In this document: positions 48,034-56,453 of the stretch, one piece after another
How the letters are laid out: the number at the start of each line of letters is the position of its first letter
How positions within the stretch are numbered: the first letter of the stretch is position 1
Source of the DNA: Veillonella sp. AM51-8BH
GTDB taxonomy: Bacteria > Bacillota > Negativicutes > Veillonellales > Veillonellaceae
DNA: 61,578 nucleotides
Assembly: GCF_003463825.1 (NCBI RefSeq)
Contig: NZ_QSDY01000003.1
Location: 1 to 61,578 of the forward strand
Direction of reading: 5' to 3'
Program-made: the position numbers and the translations under genes
The notes under the pieces: generated by a model
What the model saw: only the letters and a program-made list of their open reading frames with translations
Told to the model about the DNA's origin: nothing
Databases searched by the model: none

Positions 48034-48177
48034 TTATTTTTGTTTGCAAACTTGGTTACCAACTGTGCAGCTTGTTTTGCAAGCGGATTGGCAAGATGTT
48101 TGACATTCCCCACAACCGCCAGTTTTAGCAGTTTTTTGTAAGGATTCAGTGTTGATAGTACGAATACGTTTAGCCAT
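48034..48177 (-). CDS. Six-cysteine peptide SCIFF (ranthipeptide precursor)
   Basis: A 47-residue peptide with cysteines at 22, 25, 29, 33, 37 and 44 and threonines at 16, 19, 27, 35 and 38. The sequence opens MAKRIRTINTESLQKTAKT, then runs through GGCGECQTSCQSACKTSC, the SCIFF family signature (six Cys in about 45 residues; TIGR03973). The described Cys-Thr thioether of this family would correspond to C33-T38 here by spacing (inference). The ATG at 48177 has GAGGAGG upstream. The tight link to the maturase downstream supports the call. The mature product's activity is unknown. Confidence 0.93.
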   Translation of the reverse strand: MAKRIRTINTESLQKTAKTGGCGECQTSCQSACKTSCTVGNQVCKQK

Positions 48178-48211
48178 GGTTATCCTCCTCAATACTTATC
48201 GAATGATATTT

Positions 48212-48241
48212 ATTTTATCATATTTATGAAAAGCCTGTAAA
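48212..48241 (-). promoter_or_regulatory. Possible promoter of the SCIFF gene
   Basis: TTTACA (48241-48236), an 18-base spacer and TAAAAT (48217-48212) on the minus strand, about 35 bp before the SCIFF start and just past the end of the ECF gene. The match is moderate. Confidence 0.4.
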
Positions 48242-48244
48242 ATA

Positions 48245-49045
48245 CTATTTAGTTATGTTTTCTTCTACAGGTTTTGTTTCATTTACTTCTACAGTTGCAG
48301 ATTTATTTGTATTTGCTGCACCTGTTGTTGCTGTAGTAGTTGTAACATCCTCAGATTTTGATTTCTTTGGCGTATCCTTACGTAATACCTTTCTCAATGC
48401 CATTGCAACTGGTGTTACGATAACAGCAGCAAACACTGCTTCTGGAATACCATGTGTAACAGATAAGAATACAATAGACCCTAATACTTGATCTGGACTA
48501 AGATTCATTTTAACAGCAAACATATCTGCGTAAAGCAAGAAAATAAGCCCCATAACCATAATTGTATGGAATACGGTACCCATGAAAGCAGATACGATGA
48601 TGCGTGGACCTTGCGGTGCTTTCCATAATAGTAAATATACTAAATATGCTAATACTGGGAACAATATACGTGGTAGCACAGAAATAATTGGATTAATAAA
48701 TAGAGGGGATAAAATATTCGGTGCTGTAATATTTTGCCACAAGCTATAGCAACCAAAGATGAAGCCTACAAAAGCACCCACTTTAGGTCCCTCTACGATA
48801 GCACCAATAAGTGTCGGTACATGCAACGTAGTTACATTAAGAGGGCCTAATGGAATAATACCATAGCCAGAAACACCTAATGCAATAGTAATCCCCGCTA
48901 ATAGACCAATAATTGTTAATTCTCGAATCGTAATGCCACTCTTCTTCTGCTTTTTGGTCTCTTTACGTTCAACTTGCTTCATTTTTTCATTGTCTTGGAT
49001 TGATACAGTTGAGTTATCATCCACTGGACGTTCAATGTTGTTCAT
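48245..49045 (-). CDS. ECF transporter S component (vitamin/cofactor type)
   Basis: A 266-residue integral membrane protein with a charged N-terminal tail (about residues 1-35, KKQKK), then about five to six helices and a hydrophilic Thr/Lys-rich C-terminal tail. The segment TTLHVPTLIGAIVEGPKVGAFVG (quoted here only as TLHVPTLIGAIVEGPKVGAF) fits ECF S components (PF12822). The bound vitamin cannot be read from sequence. No EcfA or EcfT gene is close, so it probably shares a common ECF module. It follows two membrane-protein genes in one apparent transcript. Confidence 0.8.
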   Translation of the reverse strand: MNNIERPVDDNSTVSIQDNEKMKQVERKETKKQKKSGITIRELTIIGLLAGITIALGVSGYGIIPLGPLNVTTLHVPTLIGAIVEGPKVGAFVGFIFGCYSLWQNITAPNILSPLFINPIISVLPRILFPVLAYLVYLLLWKAPQGPRIIVSAFMGTVFHTIMVMGLIFLLYADMFAVKMNLSPDQVLGSIVFLSVTHGIPEAVFAAVIVTPVAMALRKVLRKDTPKKSKSEDVTTTTATTGAANTNKSATVEVNETKPVEENITK

Positions 49046-49094
49046 AGATCCTCCTTCGTTCTCATTCCTTACGGATATAAGTCGAAACTAGAAA

Positions 49095-49937
49095 TTAAAT
49101 ACGTTCACGGCGTCGTGAAATAATACCACGCTCTACCAATGCACCTATAATCACTGCTACACCTGTCATACCAGCTTCTAACAAAGTTGGGGTAACAAAC
49201 ACTAGTGGATTACCTTGATACGTTGGAAAAACGGTGGGAACTAAAGATAAAATAAACTCTGGAATATAACCACCATATAAAATATGGGCATTCATAGCGA
49301 GCCATAAACCAGCAGTTAAAACAATACGAAATAATCGTATACCTTTATAGGCTATTTCTCTTGGGTATAAATAGAATACGAATACCAATAAGGATATAAG
49401 TAATGACACCAATTCTGCAAAGAGTATATTCACATTCATAGATGACGCATACATGAAATAAACCATTGGATCTTGTAGATCAATATAGAGAAGTGAACCA
49501 ATATATAAGAACGGAATTGGAATAGTATATCCAATTATATCGAGTGCTTCATCTACCATTCCCCATCGATGATTTCGATTGAAAAACTTAGTAGCTAACA
49601 ATCCACAAAGTTCAATAAGTACTTGAACAATAAAATACACCACGAAGAGAAGCAACGCTGTTACAATTCCACTATCTGCAGTAAAGCTAAAGGGCGTATG
49701 AAGAAATGAAAATACAGTCCACCAAGCCCAACTATACGTATGATATCCCATACTCAATGGTAGATCGTCATTAAATTTAGCATTCTTAAGTCTTCGTACC
49801 ATAAGAGGTATTACGAGGGACAACACAGGGAATACTAAGATTGGTAAAGCTAGCGCTCCACTCAAAGAAAGAACTGTCGTTACAGCACTTACAAATAATG
49901 CACAGACAACGGTAAATAACCAGAAACTCTTATTCAT
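49095..49937 (-). CDS. Membrane protein of unknown function
   Basis: A 280-residue protein with about eight predicted membrane helices. Distinct features are a conserved-looking SMGYHTYSWAWW stretch, a cytoplasmic FFNRNHRWGMVDEALDIIG loop and a C-terminal basic RRRERI. No family recognised. Its start overlaps the stop of the next upstream membrane-protein gene by 8 bp, and the ECF S component follows after 49 bp, so the three may act together. Confidence 0.65.
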   Translation of the reverse strand: MNKSFWLFTVVCALFVSAVTTVLSLSGALALPILVFPVLSLVIPLMVRRLKNAKFNDDLPLSMGYHTYSWAWWTVFSFLHTPFSFTADSGIVTALLLFVVYFIVQVLIELCGLLATKFFNRNHRWGMVDEALDIIGYTIPIPFLYIGSLLYIDLQDPMVYFMYASSMNVNILFAELVSLLISLLVFVFYLYPREIAYKGIRLFRIVLTAGLWLAMNAHILYGGYIPEFILSLVPTVFPTYQGNPLVFVTPTLLEAGMTGVAVIIGALVERGIISRRRERI

Positions 49938-50334
49938 TACGGCCTCCTACTAAACGAGTAAGACCATATGCCAAAAGCAAGCTAATAGTAACACCAATAT
50001 ACATAGCTACTAAAAAAGCTACATCTCGACCAACGGTAGGCCAGCTCCATAGCATCGATAAATCTACACCAAGAAAAATACCTTTATAGCTAATACCGTG
50101 GATTATAATCCAACTTATAACATAGGCAATACGGCTAATCGATTTACCACCGTCAAAGGTACTACTTTTAAACGATAAATATGCCCAAGGCATTATTAAC
50201 GATAAGAGCAAATACCATACAAGTGCTACTGTTGCACTCGATCCATTATGAATCATATACGCAATAATAGGAATTACTACGATAAATATATTCAAGTAGA
50301 TGGATCTTTTACAAATATCTATTAATGTGTTCAT
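49930..50334 (-). CDS. Small membrane protein of unknown function
   Basis: A 134-residue protein with about four hydrophobic segments, opening with a membrane helix (YLNIFIVVIPIIAYMI) and a middle loop (KSSTFDGGKSISRIAY). No family recognised. First gene of the apparent unit that continues with the 280-residue membrane protein and the ECF S component. GGAG precedes the ATG. Confidence 0.6.
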   Translation of the reverse strand: MNTLIDICKRSIYLNIFIVVIPIIAYMIHNGSSATVALVWYLLLSLIMPWAYLSFKSSTFDGGKSISRIAYVISWIIIHGISYKGIFLGVDLSMLWSWPTVGRDVAFLVAMYIGVTISLLLAYGLTRLVGGRNE

Positions 50335-50401
50335 AAAGCTCTCCTATGATATGTAATCTCTTTGTATTTTACAATAATCATAGATAAATGTCATCAAAAA
50401 A

Positions 50402-50443
50402 GAAAAACCTCCATACAGGTAAATGAATACCTTATATGGAGGC
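50402..50443 (-). terminator. Terminator of the P1B-type ATPase gene
   Basis: Arms CCTCCATA and TATGGAGG with an inner AGGTA/TACCT stem, and on the minus strand the sequence TTTTTC followed by T6. Located 7 bp after the ATPase stop, so strong termination is expected. Confidence 0.8.
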
Positions 50444-50449
50444 TTCTAA

Positions 50450-52588
50450 TTAAGCTACTACGGAGTCAGCTGTTACATCAATTGTAGGAACAGTTTCCTT
50501 TGTTTCTTCTTTTTTCAACAATGGAGTCATGCTTTCTAAGCCGATACCCAATGTGAATAGATTATGCAACCATGCTGTTTGGCTTGGCGGCATAATACCG
50601 AGTACGCCACCACCTACAAGAGCACCGTTGAAACCAACGATACCATTGTAATTAGCTTTGATACGTTTCATCAATGCCATAGAAATGCGGCGTAAATCTA
50701 CAAGAGCTTGTAGATGATCGGAAGAAATAGTAACATTTGCAATTTTTTGAGCGATTGGTGCGCCTTCATTCATAGCGATACCAACATGTGCTTCAGAAAT
50801 TGCTGGGGAATCGTTAATACCATCCCCTACCATCATAACAGTATAGCCTTCAGCTTTTGCTTGTTTTACATAAGCTGCTTTATCTTCTGGCAATACTTCA
50901 GCATGCAATTCATCGATGCCGAGTTCGTCAGCTACACGTTGTGCATTACGTTTGGAGTCGCCAGTCATCATGACAACCTTTTTAATACCCAATGTGTGTA
51001 AATCAGCTATAACTTGTTTTGCTTCCTCACGAACAGGGTCTTTAATACAAATAACCGCTGCTAGTGTACCTCCAATAGCGAGGTAAATATGGGAAGATGA
51101 ATTTGGTAAATTGTTGAATTTTTCTTGTTCATCTGCAGGAATTTTTGTCTTTTCATCATCAAAGATGTAGTGAGCACTACCAATGCGTACACGGTAGCGA
51201 CCAACTTTAGATGCAATACCATGAGCTACAACGTATTCTACGTCGGAGTGCATTTCCTTGTGAGGCAAGTCATGATCCTTAGCAGCGCGTACAATTGCTT
51301 TTGCCATGGAGTGAGGGAAATGTTCCTCAATACATGCAGCTAATTTCAACATTTCATCTGCATCATGACCGTTGAACGGGATGATTTGTTCAAACTCAGG
51401 TTCTGCTTTTGTAAGAGTACCAGTTTTATCGAACACAATCATATCTGCTTGTGCAATTTGTTCTAAGAACTTACCACCTTTAACAGTGATACCGCGTTTA
51501 GATGCTTCTTGCATAGCGGAAAGTACTGCCAATGGAATGGATAATTTTAGAGCACAAGAGAAGTCAACCATAACGAAAGACAATGCTTTCATTACATTTC
51601 GAGTCAACAAATATGTTAAACCAGCACCAATAAAGCTAATTGGAACTAATTTATCTGCCATGCGGTATGCTTGTTGTTCCATACCGGATTTCATTTGTTC
51701 AGACTCTTCAATGAGGTTAACGATTTTTTCGTAACGAGATGTTTTGGATGTACTACGTACTTCTACAATAGCTTTACCGTCTTCAACAACAGTACCTGCA
51801 TATACAGAACTGTCTTGATCGCGACGAACCGCTTCTGGTTCACCAGTCATGGAGCTTTCATTAACAAGAACAACACCATCGATAACGACGCCATCCAAAG
51901 GAATCACTTCGCCTTGGCGAATAATAATTTGATCACCTGCCACAACTTCGTTAACTGGCTTGCTCACTTCAATGTCATCAACTAAAACCCATACTTTATC
52001 TACGTTCAAGGACATGCTTTGAGCGAGATTTAATACAGATTTACGGTGAGTCCATTCTTCTAAGATATCACCAATACCTAATAGGTACATAACAGCGCCA
52101 GCTGTAGGGTAATCCTTTTGAAGTAATGCAGCACCAATAGCTACACCATCAAGTACTTCGACAGTTAACTTACGTTGCCACAATGTTTTAATAGCCTTAC
52201 CAATAAATTTAATACCATCAAACCAAGCCCATGCAGCTGCAATAGGCGCAGGAAGCACTGCTTTTTTACCTAAGTAAAGTGCAGTACGGTTGATCATCAT
52301 TTCACGGTATTTTTTATTTACCAAGCGAGGAGAATATTCGTTTAAAGCAGGAGCTTCAGACAAATCTAAATCGCGTAGACCTAGCACTGCATCACGCACA
52401 GCATCAACATCGCCAGTATGTTTAATGGCGATTTGACTGCTACGAGTGTAGAAGGTTACATCTACAATTGCATCATTAAGGAGTAATGTATCCTCTACAT
52501 AAGCTGCTTCAGCCTCTGTAAAGTGATGACCAGTTACCTTAACATGCAAGCGATTTCTGAGTTTTTTTACTACAGAAAATTGTAACAT
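50450..52588 (-). CDS. P1B-type heavy-metal-translocating ATPase with SCALKLS motif
   Basis: A 712-residue cation pump. N-terminal domain of about 100 residues without a C-x-x-C metal-binding motif; A-domain MTGEPEAV; membrane metal motif SCALKLS, where CPC or SPC is usual; phosphorylation site FDKTGTLT; HFPHSMAKAI; hinge GDGINDSP. The motif places it outside the classic Cu and Zn/Cd groups. It is in the same direction as feoAB and downstream of DUF6110 and a Cys-rich protein, so export of Fe(II) or another divalent metal is a reasonable guess. Its specificity is not shown by the sequence. Confidence 0.88.
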   Translation of the reverse strand: MLQFSVVKKLRNRLHVKVTGHHFTEAEAAYVEDTLLLNDAIVDVTFYTRSSQIAIKHTGDVDAVRDAVLGLRDLDLSEAPALNEYSPRLVNKKYREMMINRTALYLGKKAVLPAPIAAAWAWFDGIKFIGKAIKTLWQRKLTVEVLDGVAIGAALLQKDYPTAGAVMYLLGIGDILEEWTHRKSVLNLAQSMSLNVDKVWVLVDDIEVSKPVNEVVAGDQIIIRQGEVIPLDGVVIDGVVLVNESSMTGEPEAVRRDQDSSVYAGTVVEDGKAIVEVRSTSKTSRYEKIVNLIEESEQMKSGMEQQAYRMADKLVPISFIGAGLTYLLTRNVMKALSFVMVDFSCALKLSIPLAVLSAMQEASKRGITVKGGKFLEQIAQADMIVFDKTGTLTKAEPEFEQIIPFNGHDADEMLKLAACIEEHFPHSMAKAIVRAAKDHDLPHKEMHSDVEYVVAHGIASKVGRYRVRIGSAHYIFDDEKTKIPADEQEKFNNLPNSSSHIYLAIGGTLAAVICIKDPVREEAKQVIADLHTLGIKKVVMMTGDSKRNAQRVADELGIDELHAEVLPEDKAAYVKQAKAEGYTVMMVGDGINDSPAISEAHVGIAMNEGAPIAQKIANVTISSDHLQALVDLRRISMALMKRIKANYNGIVGFNGALVGGGVLGIMPPSQTAWLHNLFTLGIGLESMTPLLKKEETKETVPTIDVTADSVVA

Positions 52589-52604
52589 ATGTGCAATCCT
52601 CTAA

Positions 52605-52865
52605 TTATTTGTTTTCTTCAAAGATTTCTTCGTTGCGTGCTTCGTTGATTTCTTGAGCTTCTGCCAATACATCAGATGCGGATGCTTGTACTTTTTCAGC
52701 TGTTTCTAATACAGTTTCTTTAGCGCGAAGACCAGCTGCTACGATACCAGCATATACTTTTTTAGCATCTTTAGAAGTTAATACTTTAAGACCTACAGTA
52801 CCCAATGCAAGACCTGCTGCGAATAAGTTAGCGTTTTTAAGATTTTTTTGATCGATGTTGAACAT
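52605..52865 (-). CDS. DUF6110 family protein
   Basis: An 86-residue protein with a hydrophobic helix (NLFAAGLALGTVGLKVL), then a KDAKKVYAGIVAAGLRAK segment and an alpha-helical acidic tail (VLETAEKVQASASDVLAEAQ). This fits DUF6110, a family seen next to metal ATPase genes in anaerobes. Its stop lies 17 bp before the ATPase start. Role unknown; it could be a small subunit or membrane partner of the pump. Confidence 0.75.
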   Translation of the reverse strand: MFNIDQKNLKNANLFAAGLALGTVGLKVLTSKDAKKVYAGIVAAGLRAKETVLETAEKVQASASDVLAEAQEINEARNEEIFEENK

Positions 52866-52916
52866 GATAATATTCCTTTCTACTAAATATGATAAAAAAT
52901 TTAATTACTATATTTG

Positions 52917-52944
52917 AAAAGAGGAGCCATTATAGAGACCCCTC
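52917..52944 (-). terminator. Weak terminator between the Cys-rich gene and DUF6110
   Basis: Imperfect hairpin with arms near GAGG and CCTC followed by TTTT on the minus strand, about 25 bp after the Cys-rich gene. It could trim transcription of DUF6110 and the ATPase. Confidence 0.4.
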
Positions 52945-52969
52945 ATTCAAATTCAGAATTCGTATTAGC

Positions 52970-53176
52970 TTACTTAGCAGTACGTTTAATGCCTAGTGCT
53001 TTATTGGAACCATCACAGCTGCAGTTACCACCGCAACCAGAAGATTTTTTAGAGCCAGACTTGGAGCTACCGCCACCACAGCCACAGCCACCTTTACCAG
53101 ACATTTGTTTGTAAAATTTATTACCGATATAAGCTAATGCTAATACAACTATGAGTCCTATAACAAGATTATCCAT
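52970..53176 (-). CDS. FeoB-associated Cys-rich membrane protein
   Basis: A 68-residue protein. One N-terminal membrane helix (LVIGLIVVLALAYIG) is followed by a basic stretch and two clusters of Cys and Gly (GGCGCGGGSS and SSGCGGNCSCDG) and a lysine-containing tail. This is the layout of the FeoB-associated Cys-rich protein family (PF12669). It is the first gene of the DUF6110/ATPase group and lies just past feoB. It may bind or pass Fe(II) or handle metal at the membrane. Confidence 0.85.
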   Translation of the reverse strand: MDNLVIGLIVVLALAYIGNKFYKQMSGKGGCGCGGGSSKSGSKKSSGCGGNCSCDGSNKALGIKRTAK

Positions 53177-53205
53177 TATTATGCCTCTTTCTCAATATCT
53201 ACTAA

Positions 53206-53305
53206 ATTATAATATGTGTATTAGTGATAAACAAGATAAAAGCAATATCTAAAGGATATTTCCCTTTTCTCATTATCATTTAACCACGAATATTGATAAT
53301 TATCA
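53206..53305 (-). promoter_or_regulatory. Promoter and Fur-like sites of the Cys-rich/DUF6110/ATPase unit
   Basis: TTGTTT (53234-53229), a 17-base spacer and TATAAT (53211-53206) on the minus strand, about 30 bp before the Cys-rich gene. Upstream lie TGATAATTATCA (53294-53305) and ATTATCATT (53272-53280), fitting half sites of a Fur box. The promoter is good; Fur control is plausible but the sites are some 40-70 bp from the -35 box. Confidence 0.5.
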
Positions 53306-53407
53306 AGTATTATTTTTAAATTACTTATAACAAAATCGCAATTTTTAAATTCATTTTTGTTTAAAGAATCTAAAGGTGGCTAAACTCTCCTATTTAGCGA
53401 CTCTAGA

Positions 53408-55780
53408 TTAGAAACCTAATGCGCGACCAATGTTATAGAAGATGAAACATGCAATCCATGCAAATGTATTTTCATAGCAGAACATGAATGCAACCCATTT
53501 CCAAGAACCTGTTTCACGTTTGATAACAGCTAATGTTGCCAAACAAGGTGGGTAAATTAATACGAACAACATCATTGTTAATGCAATCAATGGTGAGAAG
53601 TTTGGATCATTTTGTAAGTAATCAGTCAATGGAGCTGGATTTTTATCATCACCACCTACTGCATATACTGTACCCAATGTAGAAATTACTACCTCTTTAG
53701 CCGCTAAACCAGCTACGAGAGATAAGCCCATTTTCCAGTCGAAGCCCAATGGTTCAAGTACTGGGTTGATTGCTTTACCAAAGGATGCTGCATAGGATTG
53801 TTCAATTTTTTCAGCAGCTTGTTCTTTATCAAGTTTGTCATTTTCAGCATCTAAGTTAGCACTGTTTTTATACATTGCCCATGCTGCTGGGAACAAGTCT
53901 TTATTTTCATCTTTAATATCATTGAATAATTCAGGTGCTTCAGAATCATCCTCTACTGCTACTTCAGGTTCATCTTCTCCTGCTTGCTTAGCAGCATCAG
54001 TAGCATCTTGTACAGTAGATTTCATATCTTCAACAATTTTATCAACTGCATCTTTTTGGTCATCTGTAGCAATACCGAATTGAGATAATGTAGCTGCATC
54101 TTTTACTTCATACTCTTGAGCAACTTGTTCTTTCACTGCATCATAATCTTTGGAGTATTCTACATCCATTGGATATGCAGTGATGAACCAAATCAAGATG
54201 GAAGCAGCCATAATGAAAGTACCGGCTTTAATGATGTACAATTTAGCACGTTCATACATGTGCATCCATGTAGCTTTCAATGTAGGCAAATGATATGGAG
54301 GTAATTCCATTACAAATGGTTCTGCTTCACCAGCAAATAAGAACTTACGGAAAATTTTTGCAAAGATAATACCGAAGATGATACCCAAGAAGTATACAGA
54401 GAATACAACTAAAGTACTATCCCAACCATTTGGGAAGAACGCATTTGCAAATAAGATATACACTGGCAAACGTGCAGAACAACTCATGAATGGTGTAATC
54501 AAAATCGTAACCATTCGATCCTTGTAGTTGTCGAGGATACGGGCACCCATTACGGATGGTACGGAACAACCGAAACCCAATAATAAAGGAATAAAGGATT
54601 TACCATGTAAGCCACATGCGCGCATTACACGGTCAATAACGAAGGCTGCACGAGCCATATAACCTGTATCTTCCAAGAAAGAAATGCCAAGGAAGAGTAA
54701 TAAAATTAATGGTAAGAATGAAAGTACCGCACCTACGCCGGCAATAATACCATCAGATACGAGTGACTGTAATTGGCCCTCTGGAATAGTCTGAACCGCA
54801 TAAGCTTGTAATGCAGCGAAACCATCCTCGATCCAACCTTGAGGAATACCACCAACGAAGTTAACGAACGCAAACAATAAGTACATAACAACCATGAAGA
54901 TTGGTAAGCCCCAAATTCGATGCGTTAAGATTTTGTCATAACGGTCAGAGCGTGTTTCCAATTGAGTTGGCGCTTGTGTTAAACATGTATTATATACTTC
55001 TACTGCAAAGCGGTGACGATATTCTTGGAAGACAATATCAAGATCAACTTGATCCTTAATTTCTTCACGAATAGCTTCAGCCTTTTGAATAACAGCTTCC
55101 GTATTATCAAAGCGCATAACTTTGCCAATAACGTCAGCATCTTTTTCTAACAACTTAACAGCAATCCAACGAAGTGGATATGTAACAGTGCCCGCTTGTT
55201 TTAGCAATTCTACAAGCTCACTAATTTTACCTTCTAACAAATCACCATAGTTAATTGTTACACCAGGAGCTTTTTGAGAAGCAGCTACACTAATTATTGC
55301 TTCTAACAAGTCTTTTGTACCAATGTTTGTACGACCTACTGTGCTAACAATTGTAGCCCCTGTCATTTCTGCCATTTTTTTTAGGTCGTATTTGATGCCC
55401 ATTTCTTCAGCAACGTCAGCCATGTTTAGAGCAATAACCATTGGCTTTTCAAGTTCCAATAATTGTGCAGCTAAATATAAGTTACGTTCCAAGTTAGATG
55501 CATCAAGAACATTAACAATAACATCTGGGTTATCATTTACGATAACATTACGCGCTACTAACTCATCCAAGGAACGTGCAGTTAAGCTATATGTACCTGG
55601 TAAGTCAATAAACAATAACTCATGGCCATCAAAGTTCGTATGGCCTTCCTTTTTTTCTACTGTAACGCCGGCATAGTTACCAACGTGTTGCTTCGCCCCT
55701 GTGATATTGTTAAACATTGTAGTTTTACCACAGTTAGGGTTACCTGCTAAGGCAATGCGAATTTGCCCATTTTCTGCCAT
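53408..55780 (-). CDS. feoB: Ferrous iron transport protein B
   Basis: A 790-residue Fe(II) permease. N-terminal GTPase domain with G1 GNPNCGKTT, G3 DLPGTYSL, G4 NMAD and the helical regulatory part, then a polytopic region with the Gate motifs (GFGCSVPSVMGARIL, SCSARLPVY). Between the later helices is an unusually acidic hydrophilic insert of about 130 residues (about 545-680; AAKQAGEDEPEVAVEDDSEA). The C-terminus has the typical YPPCLATLAVI and CYENTFAWI. The start ATG is preceded by GAGG and is 9 bp after feoA's stop. The insert is longer than I expect for the family. Confidence 0.95.
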   Translation of the reverse strand: MAENGQIRIALAGNPNCGKTTMFNNITGAKQHVGNYAGVTVEKKEGHTNFDGHELLFIDLPGTYSLTARSLDELVARNVIVNDNPDVIVNVLDASNLERNLYLAAQLLELEKPMVIALNMADVAEEMGIKYDLKKMAEMTGATIVSTVGRTNIGTKDLLEAIISVAASQKAPGVTINYGDLLEGKISELVELLKQAGTVTYPLRWIAVKLLEKDADVIGKVMRFDNTEAVIQKAEAIREEIKDQVDLDIVFQEYRHRFAVEVYNTCLTQAPTQLETRSDRYDKILTHRIWGLPIFMVVMYLLFAFVNFVGGIPQGWIEDGFAALQAYAVQTIPEGQLQSLVSDGIIAGVGAVLSFLPLILLLFLGISFLEDTGYMARAAFVIDRVMRACGLHGKSFIPLLLGFGCSVPSVMGARILDNYKDRMVTILITPFMSCSARLPVYILFANAFFPNGWDSTLVVFSVYFLGIIFGIIFAKIFRKFLFAGEAEPFVMELPPYHLPTLKATWMHMYERAKLYIIKAGTFIMAASILIWFITAYPMDVEYSKDYDAVKEQVAQEYEVKDAATLSQFGIATDDQKDAVDKIVEDMKSTVQDATDAAKQAGEDEPEVAVEDDSEAPELFNDIKDENKDLFPAAWAMYKNSANLDAENDKLDKEQAAEKIEQSYAASFGKAINPVLEPLGFDWKMGLSLVAGLAAKEVVISTLGTVYAVGGDDKNPAPLTDYLQNDPNFSPLIALTMMLFVLIYPPCLATLAVIKRETGSWKWVAFMFCYENTFAWIACFIFYNIGRALGF

Positions 55781-55789
55781 GTGAACCTC

Positions 55790-56023
55790 CTATTGAACCT
55801 CTACATCAATCATGCCAGCTTCGCTTGTACGAAGTGCTAATTCAAAGTTTTTTACTTTGATTTCCACCGGATCCCCCAAAGGGGCAAACTTCATAACATG
55901 GATTTTTGTACCATTTACAAGACCCATGTCAATTAGACGATGCTTAACATTACCACTGCCATGTAGTGCAACAATAAGACCAGACTCACCTGGTTTCATG
56001 TCTTTTAACTTTTTGATAGCCAT
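55790..56023 (-). CDS. feoA: Ferrous iron transport protein A
   Basis: A 77-residue SH3-like protein: LKDMKPGESGLIVAL, then HRLIDMGLVNGTKIHVM and the PLGDPVEIKV motif of FeoA. It regulates or supports FeoB. The ATG at 56023 sits behind TTAGGAGGTG; the longer frame to 56068 lacks such a site. Its promoter lies at 56102-56129. Confidence 0.93.
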   Translation of the reverse strand: MAIKKLKDMKPGESGLIVALHGSGNVKHRLIDMGLVNGTKIHVMKFAPLGDPVEIKVKNFELALRTSEAGMIDVEVQ

Positions 56024-56101
56024 ACGACACCTCCTAATTATTGTACCTAACAACCTCATATTAAACACACCAAATAATAATGCGTATTAATATCTTAAAT
56101 T

Positions 56102-56129
56102 ATTATATCAAAGAAATCATTAATTTCAA
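56102..56129 (-). promoter_or_regulatory. Promoter of feoAB
   Basis: TTGAAA (56129-56124), a 16-base spacer and TATAAT (56107-56102) on the minus strand, 79 bp before feoA. The -35 box lies inside the 31-bp tandem repeat, whose second copy brings another TTGAAA upstream. Confidence 0.6.
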
Positions 56130-56172
56130 CAATTATTATCAAAGAAATCATTAATTTCAACAATTATTATCA
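56106..56172. repeat. 31-bp tandem repeat upstream of feoA (about 2.2 copies)
   Basis: Head-to-tail repeat, period 31 bp, exact over 67 bp. The unit contains TTTCAACAATTATTATC, which on the minus strand includes GATAATAATTG, similar to half of a Fur box. The repeat overlaps the feoAB promoter, so each copy adds a potential iron-regulator site and a -35 box. Confidence 0.85.
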
Positions 56173-56211
56173 TTTTTTTGGTAATTTTCTATCTCATATA
56201 TATATTTTTTT

Positions 56212-56247
56212 CTCATATTAAATATGAGGATTGATTTATCAATCCTC
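56212..56247. other. Two overlapping inverted repeats
   Basis: CTCATATT/AATATGAG (56212-56228) and GAGGATTGAT/ATCAATCCTC (56226-56247) share three bases, so only one can fold at a time. No T-run follows on the minus strand, and on the plus strand the T-run comes before the repeat. Not a clear terminator; role unknown. Confidence 0.5.
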
Positions 56248-56328
56248 CATGAACCCCTATATGGTATGGTAGCATTCGCGCTGTCACCAATAAAAAAAGA
56301 ATACCTAAAAAATAAGAATCACTACTAA

Positions 56329-56347
56329 GATAATCATTATTGATAAT
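56329..56347. promoter_or_regulatory. Fur box, first copy
   Basis: GATAATCATTATTGATAAT fits the 6-1-6 Fur core GATAAT-N-ATTATC with one mismatch, plus a third GATAAT hexamer. It lies about 220 bp upstream of the feo promoter and 300 bp upstream of the helicase promoter. Confidence 0.6.
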
Positions 56348-56434
56348 TTAATCATTCTCATTTATATTTTTAAAATTTATTCAAAGCTGTCACCAATAAA
56401 AAAAGAATACCTAAAAAATAAGAATCACTACTAA

Positions 56435-56453
56435 GATAATCATTATTGATAAT
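56435..56453. promoter_or_regulatory. Fur box, second copy
   Basis: Identical to the site at 56329-56347 and exactly 106 bp away as part of the tandem duplication. Together the two could hold several Fur dimers between feoA and the helicase. Confidence 0.6.

Noticed and set aside
56212..56247. Riboswitch or leader attenuator for feoAB
   Set aside because: The hairpins lie upstream of the predicted feo start point, so they would not be in the mRNA, and no known riboswitch pattern is visible.
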